Below, piece by piece: positions 44,595-55,600 of a DNA stretch of 64,000 nucleotides. Within the stretch, counting starts at the first letter, position 1, and each line of letters opens with the position of its first letter. This stretch comes from Ilyonectria destructans (taxonomy: Eukaryota > Ascomycota > Sordariomycetes > Hypocreales > Nectriaceae): NCBI GenBank assembly GCA_020740775.1, contig JAHEWK010000023.1, positions 248,001 through 312,000 of the forward strand, written 5' to 3'. Below the pieces are notes generated by a model. That model searched no databases and was not told the DNA's origin. It worked only from the letters and a program-made list of their open reading frames with translations. Made by a program: the position numbers and the translations under genes.

Positions 44595-47055
44595 ATGGAT
44601 ATCGATTCCCAGGACATTTTCTTGGACCAAGCAGGGTCTGAAACGTCGTTGACCCTACATTCGTCTCCCTGCCCATCGAGGCTCTCTACTCAGTCCTCAT
44701 TCTTGTCAGATTCAACGCCGCAGACCCCGCCGAGGAAGATATTTAACCTGGATGAGAATCCTACGCCTGGCGAGATAGCCACGTTCCCATTCGAGCTCTT
44801 CAACGACGAACTTCGGGCGGGCACGCCTCCGAGGACTAATGGCGCAAAGGTTGCCTGGTGGTGGGTGAAAGGGTTCCGTATGAGGCTCAAGAGCAACAGC
44901 AAGAAGCTTCGATGGGTATGCCGTCTGTGCGTGAGGAGGAGGTGCCGAACGGTCTCGCACTTTTCGTACGAATCTAACGGCAGTGCAAATATTATCAAGC
45001 ACCTGCGAGATATTCATGGGATCAAGGTAAGCAATAAACAGCTTCTCATTTTTTTACTCCAACTTAATCTTGCAGGACCCAGGAAGGAAAGACGTGACGC
45101 CGCCCAGCCGCACTAAGACTCTGACAGAACACTTTGGAGTGACTGCAGCCCCAGCCGACCAGCGTATCTTTTCTACCATTCTTGGGAGGCTCAAACTCGG
45201 CGCATTCGAAGAGCTTCTCGTTGACTGGATAACACACGATAATCTCCCTTTCCGACTCATCGAGAGTGAGCGTCTCCGCCGCCTCATTGAGTTTGTCAAC
45301 CCGATGTACAAAGACAAAATACCATCTTCCGCGGTCCTTCGATCTCGACTGCGATCGATCTAAAATGGGGCGAAAGGAGCTGTAACGGAACATCTAAAAA
45401 CTGCTCGTGGCAAGATTCACATCACATTTGATGGCTGGACGTCTCGCAATCAGCTCTCGTTGCTTGGAGTCAACTGCTTCTTTGTTGACGAACAATGGCG
45501 ACACCGGAAACTGCTTCTCGCCCTTCCAGCTGTATCCGGACGCCATACTGGCGATAACTTAGCCAACGAAGTGGCTGACGTCTTGGCAGAGTGGGATCTT
45601 GGAAGAGACCGGCTTGGGTATATGGTCCTTGACAATGCCAGCAATAACGACACGGCAATGGTGGCTCTTGGCAGCGAATTCGAGTTTGATCCAGACGAAC
45701 ACCGTCTCCGCTGTCTGGGCCACGTCATTAATCTCGCTGTCAAGCAGCTGATATTCGGCAAGGCGGCGGACGCAATGGAGCATACAGGCAGCAGCGAACC
45801 GGACTCCGAATACGATTTCGACTCTCTACCGGCCGATAAGCTTATGCAATGGCGGAGGAGGGGCCCAATTGGTCGACTTCACAATCTCAACACCGCTGTC
45901 TTGAACTCGCCACAACACTTAGAGTGCCTCTTGAAGTGGCAAGAAGAAGATCTCAAAAGCGGCGTCCTTGAACTTGTCGATCCTGAGACTAGGAAGAAGC
46001 GAGTGCCGCTCAGACCTATTGCTGACAACGAGACCCGCTGGAACTCTCGCCACCGTATGATGGTCCGCGCTCTGCTTCTCCGTAGATACTTCAATCGCAT
46101 TGTGGAAAAGGCAGAAAGGGCGTGGGGAAGGAGCAAGAGAAAGTCAATGAAGCCTTCTATAATTGACGACAAGCTGTCAGAAGAGGACTGGGACGTGGTT
46201 GAGGTTTTTATTCAGGTCTTGCGGCCGTTTGATGAGATCTCCGTTCGTCTACAAGGCAACCCGAAGACTAGCGAGGATGATCATGTTAACACCGGCTCTT
46301 TTTGGGAGTATTTTCCCTCCTTTGAGTATCTCTTGACGCATTTAGAGGAGCTCAAGCAGAATCATGGCCTCCTTGATGGCTTGGGAGAGGACAGCGCTGA
46401 TATGGTTGCTACCCATATCAACCTTGCGTGGATGAAGCTTAACGAGTATTACGATAAGCTCTGGCCTGTTGCGTATATCGGTGCTGTAGTCCTTCACCCT
46501 TGCTTTGGGTGGCCGGCGCTTCAATACCACTGGGAAGGACATGCGGATGCGACGCAGTGGGAAGAAGATTACTCGACGAGACTCAAGAAGATGTGGAAGG
46601 AGGAGTATGCCACTCGTGTGGTTCCTGGCTTAGCGATGCTGTCGACAGCGAGCAGCCGAAGGGCGCTCTCTGGATATGACGCGTTCCTGGCACAGTCGCT
46701 CGGCAAACGCAAAAGGGCGCATCCAGATGGCAGAGTGGGATATCCTTCGCAACGGCGCCCAGCGCTTGATGAGTACGAACGTTATATCCAGACTTTTACC
46801 CCCGCCGACGACAAATATCAATTCAACCCTCTTTCTTGGTGGAAGGAGCACGAAATGGAGTATCCGAACCTCTCTCGAATGGCCTCTGACTTGCTGTCTA
46901 TCCCTACAATGTCAGCAGAGACTGAAAGGTCGTTCAGTAGCGCGGGAAAGATGGTATCACCTTTACGAACTCGTCTTGATCGACACACTATTGGGATGGC
47001 GCAGAGTATGCGGTCATGGAGCAGGGAAGGTATTGTCCTACCCTCGTGGCAGTGA
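44595..47055 (+). pseudogene. hAT transposase, nearly complete, one in-frame stop
   Basis: Exon 1 44595-45026 and exon 2 45076-47055, with a 49-nt intron ending CTTGCAG, give 803 codons. Order: acidic N-terminus, BED-like zinc finger (WVCRLCVRRR...HLRDIHG), then the hAT core HITFDGWTSRNQLSLLGVN and YMVLDNASNNDTAMVAL. CLGHVINLAVKQLIFGK and ETRWNSRHRMM come next. The C-terminal dimerisation region is SRMASDLLSIPTMSAETERS. A single TAA at 45361-45363 (SRLRSI*NGAKGAVTEHLK) interrupts the frame. CAA to TAA is the simplest origin. Terminal repeats were not resolved. CAATCCAACTG repeats follow the gene at 47110-47190 and may be sub-terminal. It belongs to a different hAT lineage from the copies at 6.2 and 38.3 kb. 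Confidence 0.88.
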
Positions 47056-47440
47056 TGCGTGAGATCGGTGTTAAGACGTGGAGAACGGAGATACCCGTTG
47101 GTCCGGGACAACCAACTGCAATCCAACTGAGAGCAGCCTCCTCCAACTTCAATCCAACTGAAATATACTTGGCCGGATGTCAATCCAACTGCGAGGAGGT
47201 ACCAGTTGAGTTGAATTGGTTGATTACGCACTCTGGGAAGCATTGGCAACATCATCGTCCTAGCCGTTGTGAGCTATGAGAGTAGTCAATCCGCAGGCGG
47301 CAACAACTTGCAGGTAGCAACAACGTACATTGTGTGAAAACATATGATAGTGCATTTATTTATATGTTGAATCTACAGGTCTTCCCACAGACCCTTTAGT
47401 ATTAATGTCCAAACCGAAAGTCCCAGGCAGGTATTGCGCC
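47056..47440. other. hAT 3' flank and intergenic
   Basis: Contains CAATCCAACTG-type direct repeats (about 47110-47190) and no gene. Confidence 0.45.
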
Positions 47441-48355
47441 TTAAATACTCATTCTGCGCCTCATATTCTCACTCTGCCATCCCTTCGCCCTCTCAAAACC
47501 GTTTTTACTACCGTAGAAGTCTTCAAAAGCTTGCCGGATTCCTTCAGCGCTAGTCGATACAAAAGGTCCATGTTGAACAATCGGCTGGTCCAAGATCTGA
47601 CCAGCGATAATGAGGAGACGAGCGCTGCGACCTGCATTCTCAACGACTCGGATACCAATGGAATCTCCTCCGGTTTTATATATAACCGTGCCGTACTGCT
47701 CAACCTTCGTCAAGACGCCGGTTTGAGACACAAAGTCGGCAGAGCCTTCAAAGACGTAAGAGAACGCATTCCAGCCTTGGGGCAGAGGCTGAACCAGCCC
47801 GCCGCCCGGTTGGATTTCAACATCTAGATACCACACAGGCGTGTATGCCAAGTCTTTGACGCCATCAATGTTACCGGATCTTCCTGAGATAACCTTTACA
47901 AGTACCTTGCCGTTATCGAGATGTGCGTGTGGGATCTCTTCGGCTCTCAAATCTCGATATCTGGGCTCACACATCTTCAGATGCTTCGGGAGGTCAACCC
48001 ACAGCTGAAAACCAGCCCCTGGCTTTCCGTCAGGATCAGGCAACGGCTGCTCAGAATGTATAATGCCTCTTCCTGCGGTCATGAATTGCAAGTCGCCAGC
48101 ATGAAGAATGCCCTTGTTACCAGCAAAGTCTTCGTGCTCGACGGATCCTTTGAGAATGTATGACACTGTCTCTTGTCCTCGATGGGGATGGTCCGGGAAG
48201 CCTGCGCCGTTACTTCCGTTCATGTGATCGAGCATGAGGAATGGCGAGAAATTGCGCTGGTGTGTGCTGCCAATAGAGCGCCGAACTCTAGCGCCAGCGC
48301 CCTCGGCTTGTTCAAGGGCCGTAAAGATCTTGCTGATTGCTCTCAATTCAGGCAT
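47441..48355 (-). CDS. Pirin family protein
   Basis: Single-exon gene of 304 aa, a usual length for pirins. The N-terminal cupin carries the metal-binding signature: FPDHPHRGQETVSYILKG with the His-x-His pair, then GDLQFMTAGRGIIHSEQP with the third His and Glu. A second cupin-like half follows (TPVWYLDVEIQPGGGLVQPL to VVENAGRSARLLIIAGQ). The end, FERAKGWQSENMRRR, is also family-like. Pirins are iron-containing nuclear or cytosolic cupins; some have quercetinase-like activity and others act as transcription co-factors. Which applies here is unknown. The gene is intact although it lies between two broken hAT elements. Confidence 0.93.
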   Translation of the reverse strand: MPELRAISKIFTALEQAEGAGARVRRSIGSTHQRNFSPFLMLDHMNGSNGAGFPDHPHRGQETVSYILKGSVEHEDFAGNKGILHAGDLQFMTAGRGIIHSEQPLPDPDGKPGAGFQLWVDLPKHLKMCEPRYRDLRAEEIPHAHLDNGKVLVKVISGRSGNIDGVKDLAYTPVWYLDVEIQPGGGLVQPLPQGWNAFSYVFEGSADFVSQTGVLTKVEQYGTVIYKTGGDSIGIRVVENAGRSARLLIIAGQILDQPIVQHGPFVSTSAEGIRQAFEDFYGSKNGFERAKGWQSENMRRRMSI

Positions 48356-49009
48356 GGTTGAGGGGTTCGGTTGTTGATTGTAGGCGCTTATTCTACTCGG
48401 AGGGCTCTCCGAATAACAGAAGTAGCTTGATGATTACACAATGCCGTAGAAATATGATTCAGGTAGTAAGGGTGATGGCCTTCTTGAGTGTTAATGTAGT
48501 AAGGGTGTTGACCTGCTTCTCATATACTTTTGACTAAACATCCAAACCGGTCGTTGTGACTACAATCGCCTCTGGATATCAACTGAACTCAGAGGTTAAG
48601 CTGATAAATGCTGATGAAATCGCGCATAAGGCAATTAACCTACCAGGGCGATCTTGGGGGTTACGGTAGTGGTCGGATTGGGCTTGGACTGCAAAACCAG
48701 GGTCGAATAGAAGGTACATCACGTCTCGGCGAACGCTTTCCGAAAGCAGACATATGGGGCCTGTAGCTTTGGGGTATTAATCGATTTACGGCTAGCCTCA
48801 TTTTACCGCGCGGCATGCTTCACGCGCGCGGGCATCTCGGACACGCCGAGTCAAAGTTTATATTCCTGGTGGGGCCCTTCATGGAACCCGGCGACAGGAG
48901 ACAGTATTTATGGAGGGCAGTACAGGCCTTTCGGCGTCTTGGCATACCCCGGTGCCTGCATTCCCAGGTCCGGGATCGACAGACTCGGAAATTTACAGTC
49001 TGCCGAGCC
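48356..49009. other. Intergenic, 5' flank of the pirin gene
   Basis: No gene or repeat recognised up to the LINE tail. Confidence 0.4.
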
Positions 49010-49290
49010 AGCAGCAGTAGTAGTAGTAGATTTATTACGCCCGGGAGAACGGATCTCATAGGGCCATGGAACACGCTATGCTATTTGCATTTCTGCCACT
49101 TCAATCCTGACCACAAAGTAAAGCCCCACTTTCTCTCCCTGAATCGCTTTCTTTTGGCCTCGCTCGACTCTCTCTGACAGGCCTGCTTGAAGGCCAATTT
49201 CTCCAAGTGTTCAGCATCCTATCCTCAGCAGCTGAAGCATGGTCTGTCAAAATGAGGCTGTATTGTGTTAGTATTGTGTCAATGTTTCCT
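49010..49290 (-). mobile_element. LINE 3' end, minus orientation
   Basis: On the minus strand a block of about 85 bp (from about 49262 down to 49180) matches the 3' untranslated region of the LINE at 5046-5130. It shares GCTTCAGCTGCTGAGGATAG and CAGGCCTG. The element ends CCCGGGCGTAATAAATC plus a CTA-repeat tail near 49010. The 4.4-kb copy has the matching CCCGGGCGAAATAAAATCC but a CCAT-type tail. Only the 3' untranslated region is present. Confidence 0.75.
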
Positions 49291-49533
49291 GGTTCCGGTT
49301 GTTAGTATGTCCCATTCTCCCATACCTGGGCATTTGAGTTAACTCATGAGTTTCGGCCCTTTTAACTCACCCATATGAGTTTCGGTCTCACCATAACTCA
49401 CTCATGAGTTTAACTCAGACTCATGAGTCAACTCACGTAGTTTAGTCATGTGACATCGCTGACTTCCTAAATAGGAAGTTAGTGATAAAAATCTATGATA
49501 ACTTATTGAATGTAAGTGTAAAAAATCACCGCG
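49291..49533. repeat. Cluster of ACTCATGAGT palindromes
   Basis: Six or more copies of AACTCATGAGTT-like sequence, with the variants CCATATGAGT and AGACTCATGAGTC, lie at 49335-49440 downstream of the minus-strand hAT gene. They may be sub-terminal transposase-binding sites of that element. Confidence 0.55.
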
Positions 49534-51817
49534 CTACTCCATATCACTAATTTCTATATCAATATTATCATTAGCAATGTCCGGATCGCATACTAGCCCC
49601 AGTCCACCATGCCGAGTTCCTATAATATGCCCATTCTGCATCCAGTTGCCGAGACACTCAACTTCCTGTATCCGCTCGCACGTCATCGACAGCCGGTCCA
49701 ATGATGCGGTCCTACGCGCGCCCGAGAAGGTCCTTTCTGGCTCTGCTGACTGAGGGTTTATCGAGAGTATATCGATGGCCATACGGCTAAGGCGTGGAAA
49801 CTGCCGTTGTTGTTCGATGCGACACCACCACTCTAGAGGTTCGCAATCAATCTTGATAGCTGGAGCATTAACAAATGCGTCTAGGTTATCGCCGTCGGTT
49901 GAAACAGCCGTCTCGACCTCCATCTCCTTTAGCAATAGCTGTAGCTGCGAAGGTGGACTCCCTAGCGCGGCTGGGATATCCTCTGCACTAGTTTCAAAGT
50001 CTCCATCGATATTGATATTGATATTGTATTCCTCCTCCCATATTTGTCGGACACTCGCAATCGCTGGATTAATCCAAACACTCTTCCAGTTCTTATCCAA
50101 GTATGCTTTTCGACAGCGTGGATCGAGGAGAAGAGCGGCGACGTAAACGGGAGCCTCATCAGACATAGTGTAGTATTTATCGAGTACAAACCATCCCATC
50201 TCGATAGAATGGAGCATGCGGGTATCATGGAATTCCAGTGTCGAGTAGTGTATCTAATAAATTTAGCTAAAGGATGTATCTTTAACGGAGGTAGACATTA
50301 AGTACCTTCGCTTTCTCAAAGTGGCTGAGAAGACCATCCATCAGCCGCAGCGTACTGCAGAGGCTCGCTTTGTCGCCTTCTGTTATCAGAGTTGCCTCAG
50401 TAAAGGGCTGGAGGAAAGTATGCGTTTTCGACAGGATATCCCAATCGGCGCCGGTTAGAAGATTAGCACAGCCGATGTCCTTATCATGGTCTACCATAAA
50501 CTGGACGACCTGTGCCTTCTTATCGAGGGCGACACTGATAACTTTATACCATGAGGACCACCGTGTTGCGTTGTCGATCCCGAGGCTGCGACCCACAGCT
50601 TCGCGCCAGTTATCGCTATGGATTGGAGAGCTTCGAAGCCAGACTGCGAGATGGCGGAGCTTCCGGAGAGCATTAATACCTTCCCATCCGCTAAATTCTA
50701 CCTGCTGAGTAGTTCTCTCTCTCGCCTGAGGTCTCTGCTGTCTCCCCTGGTTCCCCTCTGGTGTGTGATCCACCGTGGTATCGGGTCCCGAAGGCGTATT
50801 CTCATTGAGGGCAGTAGAGAAGGTTTCGATAGACTGCGCACCAGCGGAGTCGCCGGCGGCATTAAGGGCAGCTCGTAGAGCTTCATTCGAGCGCGCGAGA
50901 AGGAAGGCTTGAAGGGAAAGGTTAATAATATGGCCGAAGCAGCGGATACGGCGGCGGACAGGATCGAAGATGATCTAGACGAACTTAGCTAGCACAGCCA
51001 TAGAAAATTCATCTTTACTTACTCCTCGCTCGTTAAATAGCTTCTCTGATAAAGCTTCCAGGCAGGTATTGTTCGAGGATGCGTTATCTCCAGTATGATA
51101 ACCCACGCGTCGAATTTCAAAGCGCCTTAGGACATCAGCAATCAGGCAGGCCTGGAACTCGCCAGAGTAGTCTTTTCGACACTCTAGCAGCCCTAGGAGC
51201 GCCTTTCGAAGCTCATAGTCCTTATCGACCCACTGTCCGCATACTGCTAGCATACCATGTCGGTGTGGTGATGTCCAGAGGTCAGATGAGATGTGAATCA
51301 TCGAAACGGCAGATTGAAGGGACTGAGCTAACTGAGCGGTGTATAACTCATAGTTAGCTGAGATATAGCGCATCACTGTACGCCGGGAGGTAATCAGACT
51401 ATCCTCGATAGCAGGATTGCATGCTAGAGCTAGGTCCTTTAGCTCGTCCCACTCAACTATCGAAAAGGCCACTCTGCAACGTGTGACAAGGCCGATAATA
51501 GCGTCGATGTAAGCCTGTCGATTGAAGGCACTCCGCAATGCTGCCTCGGATGGCGTAGTGGATGATGTGATATATAAATCGAGCGATTGCCGAGATTGAT
51601 TCTGCCGGCTAGAGAGGCCCATAAGATATGGATGATTATTCCTTATGTGACGCCGCGCATTGCCCTTATAGCCATCCTTCCATGGCCTCGCCGTACAGTA
51701 TAAGCAGACATATAAAGCGCGAGGCTTCGCCTTCTCTCTGGTGAAAAATCTCTCAATATCGATGAAGTCGGGGGCGGAAGAGGGTGTGCTCGGCAAGGAA
51801 GATGCTTCGGACGCCAT
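49534..51817 (-). pseudogene. hAT transposase, nearly complete, one in-frame stop
   Basis: Exon 1 51817-50306 and exon 2 50253-49534 are joined across a 52-nt intron (GTACTT...TTATTAG, branch TTAGCTAAA) to 744 codons including the stop. Start ATG 51817 (MASEASSLPSTP). Domains: BED-type finger (YVCLYCTARPW...HIRNNHP), then the catalytic part with MIHISSDLWTSPHRHGMLAV and RVGYHTGDNASSNNTCL. IRCFGHIINLSLQAFLLA and DNATRWSSWYKV follow. The dimerisation region is SRMAIDILSINPQSAEPERT. A TAG at 50975-50977 between FV and IIFDPVRRR is the only break. CAG to TAG is the simplest origin. It differs from the hAT at 44.6 kb in sequence and intron position. Confidence 0.88.
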
Positions 51818-51928
51818 AGCGATAAGTTTGATGGTATAGATAATAGACCGAGGAGATGGAAAGTCTGCTAGTAATCGTATTGGCAACTGCAGTACTCGGA
51901 AGACTCGATTTTTCGAAACTTCTGAACT

Positions 51929-51947
51929 GATGATGATGATGATGATA
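51929..51947. repeat. (GAT)n microsatellite
   Basis: Six successive GAT triplets between the hAT gene and the Helitron 3' end. Confidence 0.9.
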
Positions 51948-51971
51948 ATTCAGCCGAAGGCTGACTCTACA

Positions 51972-52004
51972 TCAGTTCTTAAGTTTGCCTTTCGGTACGA
52001 AAGG
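51972..52004 (-). repeat. Helitron 3' terminal hairpin and CTGA
   Basis: On the plus strand TCAG at 51972-51975, 12 bases, then CCTTTCG-GTA-CGAAAGG (51988-52004), a perfect 7-bp stem with a three-base loop. Reading on the minus strand gives hairpin, spacer, CTGA, then host T. Confidence 0.65.
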
Positions 52005-52071
52005 TCTTCTTAAGCTCTCGGATTTTTCACCCCCGAAATTTGGCCCCCCCCCCCTGGCAAAATTACCCGAT

Positions 52072-52420
52072 TCGGAAGCGCAACTGCACCTCCTGTTGGT
52101 CCAATCTTCTCTTCCTCATTTGGCAATGCGCACATGTGAATTCTCATTCGCTCTCCGAGAGTAAACGCAACTGCATCTCCTGTTGGTCCGGATTAACCCC
52201 ATCCGAATGCCCCCAAGAGGTGCCAATCTTCTCTTCCTCATTTGGCAATGCGCACATGTGAATTCTCATTCGCTCTCCGAGAGTAAGCGCAACTGCATCT
52301 CCTGTTGGTCCGGATTAACCCCATCCGAATGCCCCCCAGAGGTGCCAATCTTCTCTTCCTCATTTGGCAATGCGCGCATGTGAATTCTCATTCGATCTCT
52401 GAGATTAAGTGTAAAGGAGT
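52072..52420. repeat. Tandem repeat, about 122-bp unit, near three copies
   Basis: Unit elements in order: GCAACTGCATCTCCTGTTGG, GGATTAACCCCATCCGAATG, AATCTTCTCTTCCTCATTTG, GCGCACATGTGAATTCTCAT and CGCTCTCCGAGAGTAA. The first copy lacks the GGATTAACC part and the last diverges at its end. It lies between the Helitron 3' end and the RepHel stop codon, and is noncoding. Confidence 0.9.
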
Positions 52421-52676
52421 CTCCTTTTGAGGGTTTCTTGTTAAGAGACACGTGAAATGCACGTGGGAACTCGGTTTGTGATAGCATTATTGCTCTTGTC
52501 GTTATATTTTATGAGGTTTTCTCTTCTGCTTGAGTTAGGTGTAACCTAATGTATTAAGTTAAGTTGATTTGGATCTATAAATTTTAATATGTAAGTTATC
52601 TGATTATATATATTTGTTTTCTATCCTTCTACTTCTATTTATATGTAAGAAACCTATTATCTAAATTACGCTACTG

Positions 52677-55600
52677 CTAGTATTGTGCAGATGGATATGA
52701 CAACAATGATAATCGTGCCTCATTTACTGTCCTCTCGCACAACTGTTCCAGCCTAGCCTCGCCATCAAACATTTCCTGTGGTATTTTATTCCCGACTATG
52801 TCCTGCACCCGTGCCTTTGACAGCAACATAATACCATCAAGCGATGTGCACCGCGATAGCTGCACATACAGGCTGTACGGATCGCACTTTCCTGCCTCGA
52901 GTTGTCCAGTTGTGGTATTCAGCTTTGTTCCGGTTCCTCGCAGCTCCAGCGCAACCTCGAGGAGGGTTTCGCCTTGGATTTTGTAATCGGTGCATGCGAA
53001 CGCTGCAGTGCAGGGAAGTCCTCGGCGGCTCACTTCGTGCCTCTGCCAGGGCCTCCTCTTGGCCCTCTTCTTCTTCTCAATGGGTATTTGGGCACTTGTT
53101 GGAGTAAGCAGGATCGTGCCGGGTGGCATGTCATCAAACTTGAACTTCTTGGTTGACTCGGACGACAGGATGATGCCGGCAGGTGGTCTAAAGTGGAGGA
53201 TAATGTTCGGGGCGAGTTGATACCCTGGGAATCTCTTGGCGTCTGGTATAACTTCCAGTGCTTTGTACTTGGCCCCGTTTACGAGCTTGAGGCCTGGGTT
53301 CATATTCTTGGTCACCACCACCGGCATGCCAGGCACGAACATGAACGTGGCCGGCACACAGATCTTGCTGTCATCTCCGACGCTGGCCATGAGCGTAGCT
53401 TCTTCCTCCGTTACCGGTAATGTACTGGGTTTGCCCCAACGGTGCTGGGGTAGAAATATCCGGACTGGCTTCTGGTGGTGCCTCTGGAAGGCCAAGACCG
53501 CATCCATGTTCAGGCTCCATCTAGTGCTGTTGAGGGGTGTAACTACTGTGATGCCCTTGCCCCATGGTATGGCTCGGACTTCCTGAAAGCACCGGCTATT
53601 AAGAAGCTCCATGTCGGACTCGTCTTGCTGCCCCTGCCGGATCCGAGTCAGCAGCCGCTGCAGCTCCGGGTCCCCCGCTGCGCGCACCTGTTCGGTGAGC
53701 ATAACGACGGTGGTAAATCGAGCCCAGAGTGCGTGCGCCCTCATTTCGTCCGCAATCCTGAGGGCGGACCATGGCGTCAACAGCGACTTGTTTTGCACCG
53801 GGCGGAACTGGTGGAAATCTCCTGATAGTAGCACCACTGGGATGCCGCCAAAATCTTGATTCGATCCCCGGGAGGCGCAAAGTCGCTTGTTGATGTCGGA
53901 GAGCGTCTGGAGGCCCAGCATGCTCACCTCGTCAATGATGAGCAGCCACTTTTCTCTCCATCTTCTTCGAGCATCACCGTCCACGTAGGTTACCGTGCTG
54001 CCATCGTCGGCATTGCTGCCGGATGCGTTGGGTTGCATCCCACAGGCGGAGTGAATAGTCACGCCGTTGATCCGCGCTGCTGCGGCCCCCGATGTCGCCG
54101 TCATAAGCAGCCTGTGCGATATGTCTTTGCTAGCGAACAATTCCGCCAACGCCTCGATGACCCTGGACTTCCCGGTGCCGCCCTCCCCACCCAGGAACAC
54201 GCATAGTTGTGCGTTATCATTGTTCTCGACATTACTGCTCTCAAAATTATCGCTGTTATCTTCGTCCGGGATGGTATCAAGATGGCGACACACTAAAAGG
54301 AAGGCGATTTCCTGCCGCTCGTTCAAGGTGAACCTCTTTGCAATCTCCCGACCGGCTTGGAGGAATGTTGTCGACGGTCCAAAGGCGACCCTGGCACTGG
54401 GTCTCTGAGTGTTCCGGGTGTCTGGTTCTGACATTTCTGTAATATCTTCTCCCGCGCCCGCGAAGGTATGGTTCAGTGATGCTTCTGCGCCGGCAGCTGT
54501 GTTCTGCGTAATCTGAACTCCATCAGAGCCTTGGATTCTTTTCACAATTTCCTTGTCAGCTTGATCCTGCTTGCTCTTAATTCCTCTAAGCTGACGTTGC
54601 GTTGGGAGCTCGCTCTTGGTTACCATAGTTGGCTGGTACTGCGCTGGGTTCTCTGCGGAAGCGACAGTCTCGACATCATCCGCAAAGTCGGGGATATCTG
54701 CTTGGGCTTCGCGGAGCTGATCTAGCATCTGCAAAAGATGCTCCGAACCAGCGGTCGCCTGGTTGGGGGCTGTAGCACCTCGTACTGTCTCAATCAATCG
54801 GCCAAGCTGGCCAAGCTGGTCTGGGCGATATGCTTTTACTGGGCCTGTAGGATCTTGGAGATCATACCCCATAGCGTCGATATCATCCAAAATGGCGTCG
54901 TCCCCCGCAGCCGCCCACTGCTTTGCGTCTCGCCGCGCATCTTCCGCTGATCGCTTCAAGAGCTGGATGTTGCCTGCGATAGTCTGGAGTCTTTTGGGCA
55001 GTCGCTGTCTCCAGTACTCCCAGATTTCGTTGATGTCACCAGACGCTGCTGTAATAAATTTCTCCCATGGTACGAAGAGTGCAAGGTGCTGTACTGCAGC
55101 TCTGGTACTCATATCAGTACATGCTCTTTGTTTATCTGTACTGTTGCATGGCTTGTGCTTACCTGCGGTATCTGTCTGCGTTTGTGTCAATATCAAAGTC
55201 CATATCGAGAAAGCCGTTGATGCATGGCACTGCATACTTCCCCGGGGGTCTTAGAACCTGCACCCAGTCCCTTCCCGGCTTCCAGTTCCTTTCAAATTCT
55301 ATCTTCACCAACTCCTTGGAAGATGAATCTATCCTCTTTTGTAATGTAACAAGCGACACGTAGTCATAGAAGCATAATGTCTGCAGCACCTCTCCACGGT
55401 GGTGGTAGGCTTCAATGTATGGTAGCTTCTTGCCATCGCTTCCCACCAAGACCCTCTCCGCGCTGGCTTCCGCGTCGTTGCCGTTGCCGTTGCCACCTAT
55501 GTTCTCGATAGGTCGATCATCGTCATCGCCTAAAGTGCTACTGCATCGCTGGAGATACTGCCAGCGTCGGAGTATTGCCCAGTATATCATTGTCATATTC

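Noticed and set aside
53599..53880. Frames on other strands within the RepHel gene
   Set aside because: Shadows of the long coding exons; no independent domain.
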